A DNA stretch of 37,299 nt from an uncultured Spirochaetaceae bacterium. Lineage in GTDB: Bacteria > Spirochaetota > Spirochaetia > Sphaerochaetales > Sphaerochaetaceae. Positions 1 to 8,744 of the stretch are shown piece by piece. Location of the stretch: NCBI GenBank assembly GCA_944389155.1, contig CALXLI010000009.1:1-37299 (forward strand), written 5' to 3'. Within the stretch, counting starts at the first letter, position 1. Each line of letters begins with the position of its first letter. The notes beneath the pieces are model-generated. The model was not told the origin of the DNA, made no database searches, and was given only the letters and a program-made list of their open reading frames with translations. Position numbers and translations under genes: made by a program.

Positions 1-443
1 CAGCTCCAGGCTGGAGATCTTCTCCTCACGATCGGCGGAGTTGCAGTTGCTGCTCCTCAGCCAGTTCAGGCTGCACCACAGGCAGCTCCAGTACAGAGCG
101 CACCGGTTCAGGCAGCTCCTGTCCAGCAGACTGTTGTGACAGGTTCTGAGAACGTTGTTGCTCCAATGCCAGGCCTTGTCCTCCGCATACCTGTAGCAGT
201 CGGCCAGAGCGTGAAGAAGGATGAGATCGTGATGGTCATGGAAGCTATGAAGATGGAGAACGAGATCTACGCTCCGTGCGATGGCGTCATCTCCTCTATC
301 GCTGTAAGCCAGGGCCAGCAGCTTCAGGCTGGAGACCTGCTCCTCACGATCGGCGGAGTCGCAGCTGCAGCTCCTCAGCCAGTTCAGGCTGCACCACAGG
401 CAGCTCCAGTACAGAGCACACCGGTTCAGGCAGCTCCTGTACA
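1..443 (+). repeat. Tandem near-identical repeat encoding domain tail plus linker (copies 1-125 and 319-443)
   Basis: Bases 1-122 and 319-440 align without gaps and differ at only about seven positions, with a period of 318 bp (106 codons). The unit encodes the end of a biotinyl domain and the Ala/Pro/Gln linker. About 40 bases around the biotinylation site (about 230-270 and 551-591) are also identical in the two complete domains. This suggests recent duplication or gene conversion and predicts copy-number instability or assembly collapse. Confidence 0.9.
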
Positions 444-678
444 GGCAGCACCAGCTTCAGCTGGAGACACAGAGATCAAGGCACCGATGCCGGGTCTTGC
501 ACTCCGCTTTGAAGTCAAGGTTGGAGATACAGTAAAGCCTGATCAGGTATTGATGGTCATGGAAGCTATGAAGATGGAGAACGAGATCTACTCACCATGC
601 GCAGGCACGGTAAAGCAGATTCTTGTAAGCCAGGGCGAGCAGCTTCAGGCTGACACAGTCCTTATGATTATCGGCTAA
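1..678 (+). CDS. Multi-biotinyl-domain carrier protein of a Na+-pumping decarboxylase, C-terminal part (5' end outside window)
   Basis: The frame is open from the first base, so the gene starts upstream; 225 residues are visible. In order they show the tail of one biotinyl domain (residues 1-13), a Pro/Ala/Gln linker (about 14-45), a complete biotinyl domain (about 48-116), a second near-identical linker, and a final complete biotinyl domain to the stop. Both full domains carry the EAMKMENE biotinylation motif, with acceptor lysine codons at 250-252 and 571-573. In oxaloacetate or methylmalonyl-CoA decarboxylase the biotin arm takes carboxyl from the carboxyltransferase to the membrane beta subunit, which is encoded 14 bp downstream. 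Such carriers usually have one biotinyl domain; at least three here is unusual. The start is not visible, so this may be the end of the carboxyltransferase chain or a separate carrier. Biotinyl identity is very sure; the partner is inferred from context. Confidence 0.93.
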   Translation, partial: QLQAGDLLLTIGGVAVAAPQPVQAAPQAAPVQSAPVQAAPVQQTVVTGSENVVAPMPGLVLRIPVAVGQSVKKDEIVMVMEAMKMENEIYAPCDGVISSIAVSQGQQLQAGDLLLTIGGVAAAAPQPVQAAPQAAPVQSTPVQAAPVQAAPASAGDTEIKAPMPGLALRFEVKVGDTVKPDQVLMVMEAMKMENEIYSPCAGTVKQILVSQGEQLQADTVLMIIG

Positions 679-692
679 GGAGAAAGAGAACA

Positions 693-1934
693 ATGGATGC
701 AATCATAAATGGTATGATGCAGCTCTGGACCTCTACAGGACTCTTTGGATTCCTGTTCCCTGATGCAATGCGTGCAGCCTGGGGAGCAGGAGCCGCAGAG
801 GCTGGCCCTGCAGGTCTTGGATGCGCAATCATGATACTTGTTGGATTCCTGCTTCTGTATCTTGCGATCAAGAAAGGCTTCGAGCCTCTTCTCCTGATCC
901 CAATTGCTATGGGATGCATACTATCCAATATTCCAAATGCCTTCATCGCAGCGGTAGATCCAACATCCGGCGATGCAGGATTCATAAAGATACTGTACGA
1001 TGCTGGTATCGAGTCAGGACTGTTCCCTGTGCTCATATTCATGGGCGTTGGTGCCATGACGGATTTTGGTCCGCTTATCGCCAATCCTAAGACTCTCCTT
1101 CTTGGAGCAGCAGCTCAGCTCGGCATCTTCACAGCTCTTATCGGAGCACTGCTTCTTTCATTCATCCCTGGAATCAACTTCGATCTCAACGTTGCTGGTT
1201 CAATCGGAATCATCGGAGGAGCAGATGGCCCTACAGCTATCTACGTGACAAGCAGGCTTGCACCTGAGTATCTTGGCTCGATTGCTGTTGCAGCTTATTC
1301 ATATATGGCACTGGTTCCAATCATCCAGCCGCCTATCATGAAGCTTCTGACAACAGAGAAAGAGAGGAAGATCAGGATGCAGCAGCTCAGACCTGTATCG
1401 AAGCTTGAGAAGATCGTGTTCCCTATCATGGTTATCACACTCTGTGCAATACTCCTTCCATCAGCATGCCCTCTCATCGGTGCGCTTATGTTCGGAAATC
1501 TTGCAAGGGAATGCGGTGTCATAAACAGGCTTTCTGATACAATGCAGAATGCTCTGATGAATACCGTCACGATCTTCCTTGGACTCTCTGTAGGCTCAAA
1601 GATGGCTGCAGATAAGTTCCTCAACCTTGAGACACTTGGAATCCTTGTACTTGGAATGGTCGCATTCGGAGTCGGAACAGCAGGTGGAGTGCTTCTTGGA
1701 AAGCTCATGAACAAGATCGATCCAAAGCATCCTACGAATCCTCTTATCGGATCTGCAGGAGTTTCGGCTGTGCCTATGGCCGCCCGTGTTTCAAGCAAGG
1801 TCGGACAGGAAGCAGATACACAGAACTTCCTTCTCATGCATGCTATGGGGCCGAATGTATCTGGAGTTATCGGATCAGCAGTTGCAGCTGGTGTCCTGAT
1901 TTCAGTAATCCCTACAATGCTTGCAGCTATCTGA
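693..1934 (+). CDS. oadB: Sodium ion-translocating decarboxylase beta subunit (OadB/MmdB family)
   Basis: This 413-residue polytopic membrane protein decarboxylates carboxybiotin and couples it to Na+ export. It carries the family signature [16 protein letters not shown] (about residues 171-186), whose Asp is the Na+/proton-linked residue of this family. It also has a conserved C-terminal half with [13 protein letters not shown] and [18 protein letters not shown]. The length is normal for the family. A purine-rich Shine-Dalgarno (AAGGAGAAAG) precedes the ATG, and the gene lies 14 bp behind the biotin carrier, so they form one operon. The carboxylated substrate (oxaloacetate, methylmalonyl-CoA or other) cannot be decided because the carboxyltransferase subunit is outside the window. 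The symbol is therefore given by family, not by proven substrate. Confidence 0.93.
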   Translation: MDAIINGMMQLWTSTGLFGFLFPDAMRAAWGAGAAEAGPAGLGCAIMILVGFLLLYLAIKKGFEPLLLIPIAMGCILSNIPNAFIAAVDPTSGDAGFIKILYDAGIESGLFPVLIFMGVGAMTDFGPLIANPKTLLLGAAAQLGIFTALIGALLLSFIPGINFDLNVAGSIGIIGGADGPTAIYVTSRLAPEYLGSIAVAAYSYMALVPIIQPPIMKLLTTEKERKIRMQQLRPVSKLEKIVFPIMVITLCAILLPSACPLIGALMFGNLARECGVINRLSDTMQNALMNTVTIFLGLSVGSKMAADKFLNLETLGILVLGMVAFGVGTAGGVLLGKLMNKIDPKHPTNPLIGSAGVSAVPMAARVSSKVGQEADTQNFLLMHAMGPNVSGVIGSAVAAGVLISVIPTMLAAI

Positions 1935-1955
1935 CAATAGCAGAAGCTATCAAAG

Positions 1956-1981
1956 GCCGCATCTTCGGATGCGGTCTTTTT
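1956..1981 (+). terminator. Rho-independent terminator of the decarboxylase operon
   Basis: An 8-bp stem (GCCGCATC / GATGCGGT) closes on a TTCG tetraloop and is followed by CTTTTT. It sits 21 bp after the beta-subunit stop and ends just before the stop of the convergent AraC gene. Confidence 0.92.
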
Positions 1982-1984
1982 CTA

Positions 1985-2794
1985 TCAGAGGATATGCTTC
2001 TTCCTGTACTCATTAGGAGTCATGCCAGCTATAAGCTTGAACTGATGGGAGAAGCTGTATTGGTCGGGATAGCTCAGCCTATCAGCAACCTCTGCACAGT
2101 TGTATCCAGTCGACAGAAGCTGCTTTGCCTTCTCTATACGGCACATCAGCCTATACTTCTGCGGTGATATCCCATAGTTCTCTGCAAAGGCTTTCCGAAA
2201 TGTGCTGTAGCTCATAGAATGTGCGTTCGCAATATCTTCAAGCGTTGAACGATAATCAACCTCAAGCACAGCTTTGGCACTCCTTAGATTCGAGGCTTTT
2301 CCCGGCATTGAGTAAGGTGAAAGCAGATGAAGCATATATCCTTCTATTACAGGCAGAAGCGAGAAGAAGCTGTCATCTGTCGTTTCCTTTATATGCTTCA
2401 TGACGATAAGGAAATCATCCAGGCATTTCTGTACATTCCCAACGCTCTGCACGGGAGGAGCTTTGAGAAGATTCGGGTGCAGCTGTGTGAATATCGAGAA
2501 AATCTCTGAAGGAACTACAAGATAACAGCGCCTATGGAACGTCTGGGAAAACAGCGAAAGCCTGTAATCCATACGCGGATGGCGGAACAGAACAACCCCT
2601 CCCCCAACCTTATAATCAACCCCGCCAGCACTTATCGTTCCCTCGCCAGAGATGACAAGCGTGAGGACCATCCCCTCATCTGTTGAGGATGTTCTATGCA
2701 AGCTCTCTCTGTTGCAGCTGACGCCTGCAAAGAGCTTTCCATTGAGCGCAGAGGCAAATTCGTTCCTATAGCAATCAATCCAAGAATAGTCCAT
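1985..2794 (-). CDS. AraC-family transcriptional regulator
   Basis: A 269-residue protein with an N-terminal cupin-like sensor region (about residues 35-75, including GGVDYKVGGGVVLFRHPR) and a C-terminal AraC/XylS double helix-turn-helix. The latter includes LEDIANAHSMSYSTFRKAF and the second motif CAEVADRLSYPDQYSFSHQFK, ending MTPNEYRKKHIL. It is divergent from the FAD oxidoreductase/sugar ABC operon and is probably its ligand-responsive activator. The ATG at 2792-2794 was chosen: TATGAT lies exactly 6 nt upstream, fitting a leaderless start. A longer reading from TTG at 2837-2839 would add 15 residues with a poorly spaced Shine-Dalgarno. The family is sure; the ligand is unknown but probably a sugar or derivative. 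Confidence 0.9.
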   Translation of the reverse strand: MDYSWIDCYRNEFASALNGKLFAGVSCNRESLHRTSSTDEGMVLTLVISGEGTISAGGVDYKVGGGVVLFRHPRMDYRLSLFSQTFHRRCYLVVPSEIFSIFTQLHPNLLKAPPVQSVGNVQKCLDDFLIVMKHIKETTDDSFFSLLPVIEGYMLHLLSPYSMPGKASNLRSAKAVLEVDYRSTLEDIANAHSMSYSTFRKAFAENYGISPQKYRLMCRIEKAKQLLSTGYNCAEVADRLSYPDQYSFSHQFKLIAGMTPNEYRKKHIL

Positions 2795-2800
2795 GAAAAT

Positions 2801-2806
2801 ATCATA
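2801..2806 (-). promoter_or_regulatory. Candidate -10 of the AraC gene (leaderless start)
   Basis: Read on the minus strand the hexamer is TATGAT (5 of 6 to TATAAT), separated by 6 nt from the ATG. No clear -35 was found; an AraC-type promoter may not need one. Confidence 0.4.
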
Positions 2807-2878
2807 TTTGACAAATCCGAGAAGGAAAAGAACATTCAAAACCTCTGAAAATGAGTTTCAATGAAAGTAGAGGTCGAT

Positions 2879-4645
2879 ATGGCAAAAGAGAAAATACTGG
2901 ACAGCAGCCTTCTTCTATCAGCAGCAGCTTTTCCTGAAAATGGAGGATGGATACGAGATAGTGAGTTCATCCTTGAAATGGGCGGAGTATATCTTCTTGC
3001 GCATGGGCTGGGAAAACCTGTCAAGGATGCAGAATGCAGCTTCCGCTGCATAAAGGCAGGTGAATACCATATCTATGCATACACATACAACTGGGTAGCA
3101 CCTTGGCATCCGGATATGTCTGCAGGTCTCTTTGATATCTCAATCGGAAACGAGAGGACAAAAACCCTCGGAGGAAGCACAGAAGACTGGGATTGGGAAT
3201 ATGGCGGAAAGCTCCGGATAAACGAGGGCATGAACAAACTATACCTGCATGACCTTACAGGCTTTGAGGGACGCGTTGCCTATATCTACATCTCAGAAAA
3301 TGAAGCAAAGCTCCCGGTGAAGAAGGATGTCCTGCCTTTCTATATAGAAAGCTGCGTGGAGAATGGCGGCGAGGAAAGCTATGACTTTGCCGCAATCGGA
3401 GGTGGCTTTGCCGGCATGTGCTCATCGGTTGTTGCCGCACGGCGTGGCCTTAAGACGCTTCTGGTTCAGGATAGGCCAGTTGTCGGAGGAAACAACAGCT
3501 CTGAAATCCGTGTCTGGCTTGGAGGCGGGACAAACTATGATCCATTTCCAGGGCTTGGCAATATAGTCGGGGAATTCGAGCAGAAAAGGATAGGACATTA
3601 TGGAGCGGAGAACAAGGCAGAACTCTACGAGGATGAGAGAAAGCTTGGAATCCTGAAGAATGAGAAGAACCTGACCCTGCTTCTGGAGTGCTCCCTGATA
3701 AGCACAGAGACAAAGGATGGTGAAATCATATCGGCATCTGTCCTTGATTACAGGAATGAGAAGCTATATACAATCCACTCTCCTCTATTTGCAGATACGA
3801 CAGGAGATGGACATCTAGGAGCAATGTCCGGAGCAGATTATGAGGTTACGACAAATGGGCATATGGGACTGTCGAACCTATGGCACATAGAGAAGGTTGA
3901 GCACCCTACCCCATTCCCTCGATGTCCATGGGCTATAGACCTTTCCAAGTCCGATTTCCCCGGACGAGGAGACAAGGAGGACTTCTATGGCCACAAAAGA
4001 GATCTGTCCCTTGGATGCTGGTTCTGGGAAAGCGGCATGACAGAGGATCCTATTGCAAAAGCAGAATACGCAAGGGATGTGAACTTCCGAGCTATGTACG
4101 GCGCATGGGACACCCTTCGCAATATCGATGGGGATTACCAGGAATATGAACTTACATTCGCAGCAGCAATAGCAGGGAAGAGGGAATCAAGGAGGCTATT
4201 GGGAGATCTAGTGCTGACAAAAGCAGATTTCGCATATACATTCCCAGATGCATGCGCAGCAACTACATGGAACTTCGATGTCCACTATCCACATAAGGAC
4301 TACTACAGTGCATTCCATGAAGGAGATGCGTTCATCACTATGGATTGCAGGGAACTTGTGGACTGGCCGTATTTCCTGCCCTACCGCATACTATATTCCA
4401 GAAACGTGAGCAATATGTTCATGGCAGGACGGAATGTAAGCGTATCGCACGATGCATCAGGAACGGCACGCGTCATGCGTACATGCGGAATCATGGGAGA
4501 GGTTGTGGGATATGCGGCATCAATCTGCAAAAAATACAGCTGTAGACCCAGAGCTGTATATGAAGATCATCTTGATGAGCTTATATCACTTCTAAAGAGC
4601 ATAGAGAAAAAGGAAGTATTCAAAGCTGGCGACACAGTCGTCTGA
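2879..4645 (+). CDS. FAD-dependent oxidoreductase (FAD_oxidored family) with N-terminal beta-rich domain
   Basis: A 588-residue protein. Residues 1 to about 150 form a Trp/Tyr-rich, probably beta-sandwich region with no recognised motif. A Rossmann FAD-binding motif follows: AAIGGGFAGMCSSVVAARRG at about 171-190, then LLVQDRPVVGGNNSSEIRVW. This FAD-binding stretch and the downstream STDG-like block TTGDGHLG are typical of the FAD_oxidored (PF12831-like) proteins found beside sugar-uptake genes. It is the first gene of an operon with a sugar ABC transporter, so it probably oxidises the imported carbohydrate or a derivative in the cytoplasm (inference). The start ATG at 2879 was chosen because AGAGG lies 5 nt before it; the in-frame ATG at 2861 has no Shine-Dalgarno. 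The substrate is unknown. Confidence 0.85.
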   Translation: MAKEKILDSSLLLSAAAFPENGGWIRDSEFILEMGGVYLLAHGLGKPVKDAECSFRCIKAGEYHIYAYTYNWVAPWHPDMSAGLFDISIGNERTKTLGGSTEDWDWEYGGKLRINEGMNKLYLHDLTGFEGRVAYIYISENEAKLPVKKDVLPFYIESCVENGGEESYDFAAIGGGFAGMCSSVVAARRGLKTLLVQDRPVVGGNNSSEIRVWLGGGTNYDPFPGLGNIVGEFEQKRIGHYGAENKAELYEDERKLGILKNEKNLTLLLECSLISTETKDGEIISASVLDYRNEKLYTIHSPLFADTTGDGHLGAMSGADYEVTTNGHMGLSNLWHIEKVEHPTPFPRCPWAIDLSKSDFPGRGDKEDFYGHKRDLSLGCWFWESGMTEDPIAKAEYARDVNFRAMYGAWDTLRNIDGDYQEYELTFAAAIAGKRESRRLLGDLVLTKADFAYTFPDACAATTWNFDVHYPHKDYYSAFHEGDAFITMDCRELVDWPYFLPYRILYSRNVSNMFMAGRNVSVSHDASGTARVMRTCGIMGEVVGYAASICKKYSCRPRAVYEDHLDELISLLKSIEKKEVFKAGDTVV

Positions 4646-4660
4646 TAAAAAGGAGGCGGT

Positions 4661-5917
4661 ATGAAAAAAGCATTTTCATTGCTTTTGGTTTCACTTATGG
4701 CATTCTCGCTTATCGCAGGAGGAAGCGCTGAGGCACAGGCAGAAGGCCCTGCAACTATAGTATGGGCAGGCTGGTCTGGAGAAGAGGAAGCTTCAAAGGC
4801 AATCTTTGAGGAAATGAGGAGCGGATACGAAAGCGAGAGCGGAAACAAGGTAAATTGGGTCGGCTGGACATGGGCAGACACTGCACAGCAGCTTCTGATA
4901 AGGCTTCAGGGCGGTGAGCAGCTTGATATCGCACAGGCTGATATCGGAATATTCAACACAATCGCCCAGACAGGAACGCTTGCTGACCTGAATGAGATAT
5001 TCGGCGCTGAATATCTTGCATCAACATTCCCGGAGGCAACCCTTGAAGTTGGCAGGATAGACGGAAAGCAGCTTGGTCTTCCATGGTCAATGGCGGCCAT
5101 TACGATGGTATATAATCCTGAGATCCTGAAGAGAGCCGGATGGGATAATCCTCCTGCAACAGTTGCGGAATTCGAAGAGTGCATGGCTGATATAGCAGCT
5201 CTCGGAGAGGGAATCATACCTTATGGAGTATCAACAAAGGATGCAACAGCAGCGGGAGACCTGATGCCATGGCTCTGGACATTCGGGACGACAATCTTCA
5301 ATGAAGATGGAAGCGTCAACCTTGGAGAAGGTGCTGTAGAGACAATACAGTGGTACAAGGATCTTCTTGATAAAGGATATATCCAGATGGATATCGGAAG
5401 AGGAGATGCAAGACAGCTTTTCGCACAGGGAAAGATGGCATTCTATGATGATGCAGTTCTTGCTAAGGGTCAGGCTGTTGCAGCTGGTGTAGATCCTGCA
5501 GAAGTTGTGAATGTATGCTCGGCAATGCCTCGCCCTGTACTCAATGAGGGAGATGATCCTCAGAGCACTATGTGGGGACACATGCTTGTCATCTTTGATG
5601 CATCCAAGTACAAGGATGAAGCTGCGGATTTCGCAAAGTACCTTGTAAGCGATGATGTTGCCCTGAAGTATTTCGAGCAGAATGGCATGCCACCTGTCAC
5701 GATCTCAGCATCAGAAAACGAAGCTGTAACAAATGATCAGTATCTCAAGGGATTCATGGACTCAACAGCAACAGCAAAGCTTGATGAGACAGCAAGGATG
5801 ATCAACGCAAATGAGATCAAGACAATCATAGTCGAAGAACTTCAGGCTACACTTCTTGGGCAGACAACAGCAGAAGAGTGTGTCGAAGCTCTGAGAACAA
5901 GGCTGGAAGCTCTTTGA
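4661..5917 (+). CDS. Extracellular sugar-binding protein, ABC transporter family 1
   Basis: A 418-residue secreted protein. A signal peptide (KK, then a hydrophobic stretch to about residue 20, then GGSAEAQAE) is followed by a solute-binding fold starting PATIVWAGWSGEEEA. There is no lipobox cysteine, so signal peptidase I cleavage near SAEA/QA is likely, unlike the two lipoproteins elsewhere in the window. Conserved family features include LPWSMAAITMVYNPEILKRA (about 141-160) and the late GHMLVIF and AADFAKYLVS segments. A very strong Shine-Dalgarno (AAAGGAGGCGG) precedes the ATG. It delivers an unknown carbohydrate to the two permeases encoded next. No ATPase gene is in the operon, so a shared MsmK/UgpC-type ATPase elsewhere must power it. 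Confidence 0.92.
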   Translation: MKKAFSLLLVSLMAFSLIAGGSAEAQAEGPATIVWAGWSGEEEASKAIFEEMRSGYESESGNKVNWVGWTWADTAQQLLIRLQGGEQLDIAQADIGIFNTIAQTGTLADLNEIFGAEYLASTFPEATLEVGRIDGKQLGLPWSMAAITMVYNPEILKRAGWDNPPATVAEFEECMADIAALGEGIIPYGVSTKDATAAGDLMPWLWTFGTTIFNEDGSVNLGEGAVETIQWYKDLLDKGYIQMDIGRGDARQLFAQGKMAFYDDAVLAKGQAVAAGVDPAEVVNVCSAMPRPVLNEGDDPQSTMWGHMLVIFDASKYKDEAADFAKYLVSDDVALKYFEQNGMPPVTISASENEAVTNDQYLKGFMDSTATAKLDETARMINANEIKTIIVEELQATLLGQTTAEECVEALRTRLEAL

Positions 5918-5939
5918 TAGAGCATGATGGAGGGTAGAA

Positions 5940-6827
5940 ATGGCTAGAGATGGAAGACATGGTTTTTCAGATGCACAGGTAGGATTTCTGCTGATAGTTC
6001 CAGGCATCGCAATATTCGTCGCGGTCATTCTCTACCCTTTCATCAGCGCAATCATGATGTCCTTTACGGACAGGACTCTTCTCAGTCCATCATATGAATC
6101 TGTAGGATTTGACAACTACATAAGGATATTCACTGATCCATATTTCCTGAAAACAGTATGGACGACTATCGTTTTCGTGGTCTTCTCAACGCTCATTCCC
6201 TTCACGCTCGGCATGATATGGGCAATCATACTCAATCAGGGATTCCGTGGATCGGAGTTCCTCAGGGGCGTAACCCTTGTCAATTGGATAATCCCAGGAA
6301 CAGCTATAGGATTCCTATGGTCATGGATCTTCAACAGCCAGTACGGAATACTGAACGGACTGCTGTCATCACTGGGGCTTATAGACAATAACATAAGCTT
6401 CCTCGGACAGACATCAACAGCGCTCATATGCGTAATAATAGCCAGAAGCTGGCAAATGCTGCCCTGGTACATGGCATTCCTTCTAGGAGGGCTGCAATCC
6501 GTACCGATGGATAGAATAGAGGCTGCAAGGATCGATGGAGCGAATAATCTGCAGGTATTCAGGCATATAGTGATTCCCGGAATGAAGCAGATATTCTTCC
6601 TTGTGCTTATCCTCGGCGCAATTGGCAACCTGCAGCATTTCGACATTCCTTGGACGATGACGCAGGGAGGACCGGCAAGGGCGACGACAACGCTCTCCCT
6701 TGAAGTCTACAGAACAGCTTTCCAGAACTGGAAGCTTGGACAGGCTGCAACTGTCGGTACGGTATGGGCAATACTTCTTGCTGCATTCTCTTTTGTCTAT
6801 CTCAAGCAGGTGAAGGAGTCGGAGTAA
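5940..6827 (+). CDS. Sugar ABC transporter permease, MalF/UgpA type
   Basis: A 295-residue inner-membrane protein with about six hydrophobic helices. It carries the cytoplasmic EAA loop EAARIDGANNLQVFRHIVIP (about residues 197-216), which contacts the ATPase. A Shine-Dalgarno (GGAGGG) precedes the ATG, 22 bp after the binding-protein gene. The C-terminus contains the QGGPARATTTLSLEVYRTAF block typical of MalF-type permeases. It forms a heterodimer with the permease encoded directly downstream. Confidence 0.93.
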   Translation: MARDGRHGFSDAQVGFLLIVPGIAIFVAVILYPFISAIMMSFTDRTLLSPSYESVGFDNYIRIFTDPYFLKTVWTTIVFVVFSTLIPFTLGMIWAIILNQGFRGSEFLRGVTLVNWIIPGTAIGFLWSWIFNSQYGILNGLLSSLGLIDNNISFLGQTSTALICVIIARSWQMLPWYMAFLLGGLQSVPMDRIEAARIDGANNLQVFRHIVIPGMKQIFFLVLILGAIGNLQHFDIPWTMTQGGPARATTTLSLEVYRTAFQNWKLGQAATVGTVWAILLAAFSFVYLKQVKESE

Positions 6828-6828
6828 T

Positions 6829-7659
6829 ATGTTTCAGAAAACACTTGCATTCAGGATATTCTTCACAATCTCTGCGATTATCATAGGATGTTTTGTATTC
6901 CTGCCGCTTCTGTGGCTGATCAACACAGCACTCAAGCCAAGCAGCGAGACTTTCTCCCTGTACTTCTTCTTCGGTCCTCTGACGATAGAGAACATCGTAT
7001 CCATACTCACAAACGGCACAATCATGAACTATCTCAAGAACTCACTGATTGTCTCGTTCCTTTCAAGCTTCTTCGCCACGCTTGTATCAGCTTTTGCCGG
7101 CTACAGCTTCTCGAAGTTCCGCTATCGTGGACGGAAGCTTGTAATGGGCGCATTCATGATGAGCCAGGCATTCCCGCAGGCAATACTCCTTCTGTCTATA
7201 TATCTGATGATGCAGAGAATGGGACTTCTTGGTTCATACTGGTCGCTTCTCATAAGCTATGTGGTATTCACCCTTCCTGTAGGGACATGGACGCTAAAGG
7301 GCTATTTTGATGCCCTGCCCGACTCCCTTATCGAGAGCGCAAAGATCGATGGAGCTGGAAACCTGAAGATAATGCGCAAGATAATATTCCCGATGGCAGT
7401 GCCTGGGATGATATCAATCGCAATATATGGATTCGTGTGGTCATGGAACGACCTGCTGTATTCAATGACCCTCGTAACAGATCCGGCAAGGCGCACGCTC
7501 GCACCGGGGCTTGTGATGACATATCTCGGAGAGGCAAGCACGAACTGGAGCGCGATGATGTCAGCATCAATAGTCGCAGCGATACCTGTAACGATAATAT
7601 TCGTATTCCTGCAGCGCTACTTCATAGCAGGTCTGACAAGCGGAGCTGTGAAAGAGTAA
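6829..7659 (+). CDS. Sugar ABC transporter permease, MalG/UgpE type
   Basis: A 276-residue membrane protein that starts one base after the MalF-type stop. It has a Shine-Dalgarno (GAAGGAG) inside the upstream gene. The EAA loop ESAKIDGAGNLKIMRKIIFP is at about residues 166-185, and the normal family C-terminus includes the FIAGLTSGAVK end. It is the last gene of the four-gene operon. No terminator is visible behind it, and the DNA beyond leads into a damaged locus. Confidence 0.93.
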   Translation: MFQKTLAFRIFFTISAIIIGCFVFLPLLWLINTALKPSSETFSLYFFFGPLTIENIVSILTNGTIMNYLKNSLIVSFLSSFFATLVSAFAGYSFSKFRYRGRKLVMGAFMMSQAFPQAILLLSIYLMMQRMGLLGSYWSLLISYVVFTLPVGTWTLKGYFDALPDSLIESAKIDGAGNLKIMRKIIFPMAVPGMISIAIYGFVWSWNDLLYSMTLVTDPARRTLAPGLVMTYLGEASTNWSAMMSASIVAAIPVTIIFVFLQRYFIAGLTSGAVKE

Positions 7660-7729
7660 TAACGAAAAAGCATTATCCTGACGAACAGAAAATGCCTTAT
7701 GATAATCACATGCAGAAGGGAAAAAGATA

Positions 7730-8644
7730 ATGCGTTATTCGATATCATTTCGTATTCGATGAAATGAAAGCAGCACAGGCAGCCTGTTACATTCTCTCTC
7801 TGAATGCAGGGCAGATGAACTATATGAAGTGATCAAGCTTCTGTATCTTGCGGACAGGGAATATATAACAGATTGGTGCAATTCGATCACAACAGACTCA
7901 TATGTCTCAATGGACAACGGTCCTGTTACAAGCAAGATATACGATTTGATAAAGGACAGCCATATAGACAATGGAACCTATTGGGCCTCCCTTATAAGAA
8001 CAGTGGGATATAACGCGGTATTGATCAAAGAGCCTGACGAATATGACAGACTAAGCCCAATGGAAATGGAAGTGATAGCAAAAACAAACCAGAGATTTGC
8101 AGAAAGCGGAGAGTGGGATGTCGTCAGATTCTGCCATGAAAACCTTGCAGAATGGCAAAACCCATCAGGTTCTACAATCCAGATAACCATTGAAGATATC
8201 ATCAGGGCGGCAAAGGATGAGAAAGATGTAGATGAATGCATCGAGGAAATGAGCCTGGCTGCACAGATTCCAGGGAAGCATCCCCTGCTTGGAGGTGGCT
8301 CCATCGGAATATCAAAAGAGAGCAAGGCGAAAAGAGAAGCAATAGAATTCCTCAAATGGGTATACAGCCCGGAGATATCAAGGCTATATACGCTCTTTGG
8401 GGGCACATCACCTTGCGCTGCAATCTACACCGATGCAGAGATTCTATCCATATACCCATGGCTCTCTATAGCAGAAGAAGGCTTCAGAAGGGGCAGAAGG
8501 CGCTTTGAAAATCCAGAAGAGGCAAAGATGCAGCGCGCACTGGAGGAAATCCTCGGCACTGCTATAAGAAGTGCAGTATCTGGGGCTTTGAATGCAGATG
8601 AAGCTCTCAATGAAGCCTATAAACGATTCCTGAATATGCGATGA
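7730..8644 (+). pseudogene. Chimeric remnant: frameshifted Panacea (SocA-like, DUF4065) antitoxin domain fused in frame to the C-terminal third of a sugar-binding protein
   Basis: The N-terminal part reads like a Panacea domain spread over two frames. Bases 7755-7829 encode FDEMKAAQAACYILSLNAG...MNYMK and then hit TGA at 7830. The frame opening with GTG at 7829 continues it seamlessly with IKLLYLADREYI, then SYVSMDNGPVTSKIYD and LAEWQNPSGSTIQITIEDII. The ATG at 7730, with AAGGG 9 nt upstream, is in the same frame as 7829 but not as 7755-7829, so two compensating single-base shifts would restore one gene. From about residue 141 of the second segment (about 8249) the protein changes to a solute-binding-protein C-terminus: IPGKHPLLGGGSIGISKESK, EFLKWVYSPEIS, GGTSPC, YPWL and an NADEALNEA end. 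The longest intact frame is 7829-8644 (271 aa). No toxin partner is present. Decay is the simplest reading; sequencing error could explain the frameshifts but not the fusion. Confidence 0.65.
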
Positions 8645-8689
8645 ACAACAATGCATTTGCTTATTCACGAGCATTGGCATATACTTTAC

Positions 8690-8733
8690 TTGAAATATTT
8701 TTACTGATTTTAAAATTGGTAAAAATTTTACCA
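8690..8733 (+). promoter_or_regulatory. Promoter and perfect palindromic operator before the AAA ATPase gene
   Basis: An AT-rich stretch holds TTGAAA (8690-8695) and TAAAAT (8711-8716; spacer 15, short). Directly after it is the perfect 17-nt palindrome TGGTAAAAATTTTACCA (8717-8733), which would cover the transcription start. AGGAAA follows as a Shine-Dalgarno for the GTG at 8745. The palindrome is strong as sequence; its use as an operator is inference. Confidence 0.55.
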
Positions 8734-8744
8734 GGAAAGATAAG

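Noticed and set aside
7669..7733. GCATTATC/GATAATGC inverted repeat around the gap after the ABC operon, considered as a recombination or terminator site
   Set aside because: Arms are about 50 nt apart with no T-tract; it is too weak to call beyond chance.
7829..8644. Reading the 271-residue frame as an intact novel fusion protein with a GTG start
   Set aside because: The missing N-terminus of the Panacea domain is encoded just upstream in another frame, so the GTG start would cut the domain; a remnant is simpler.
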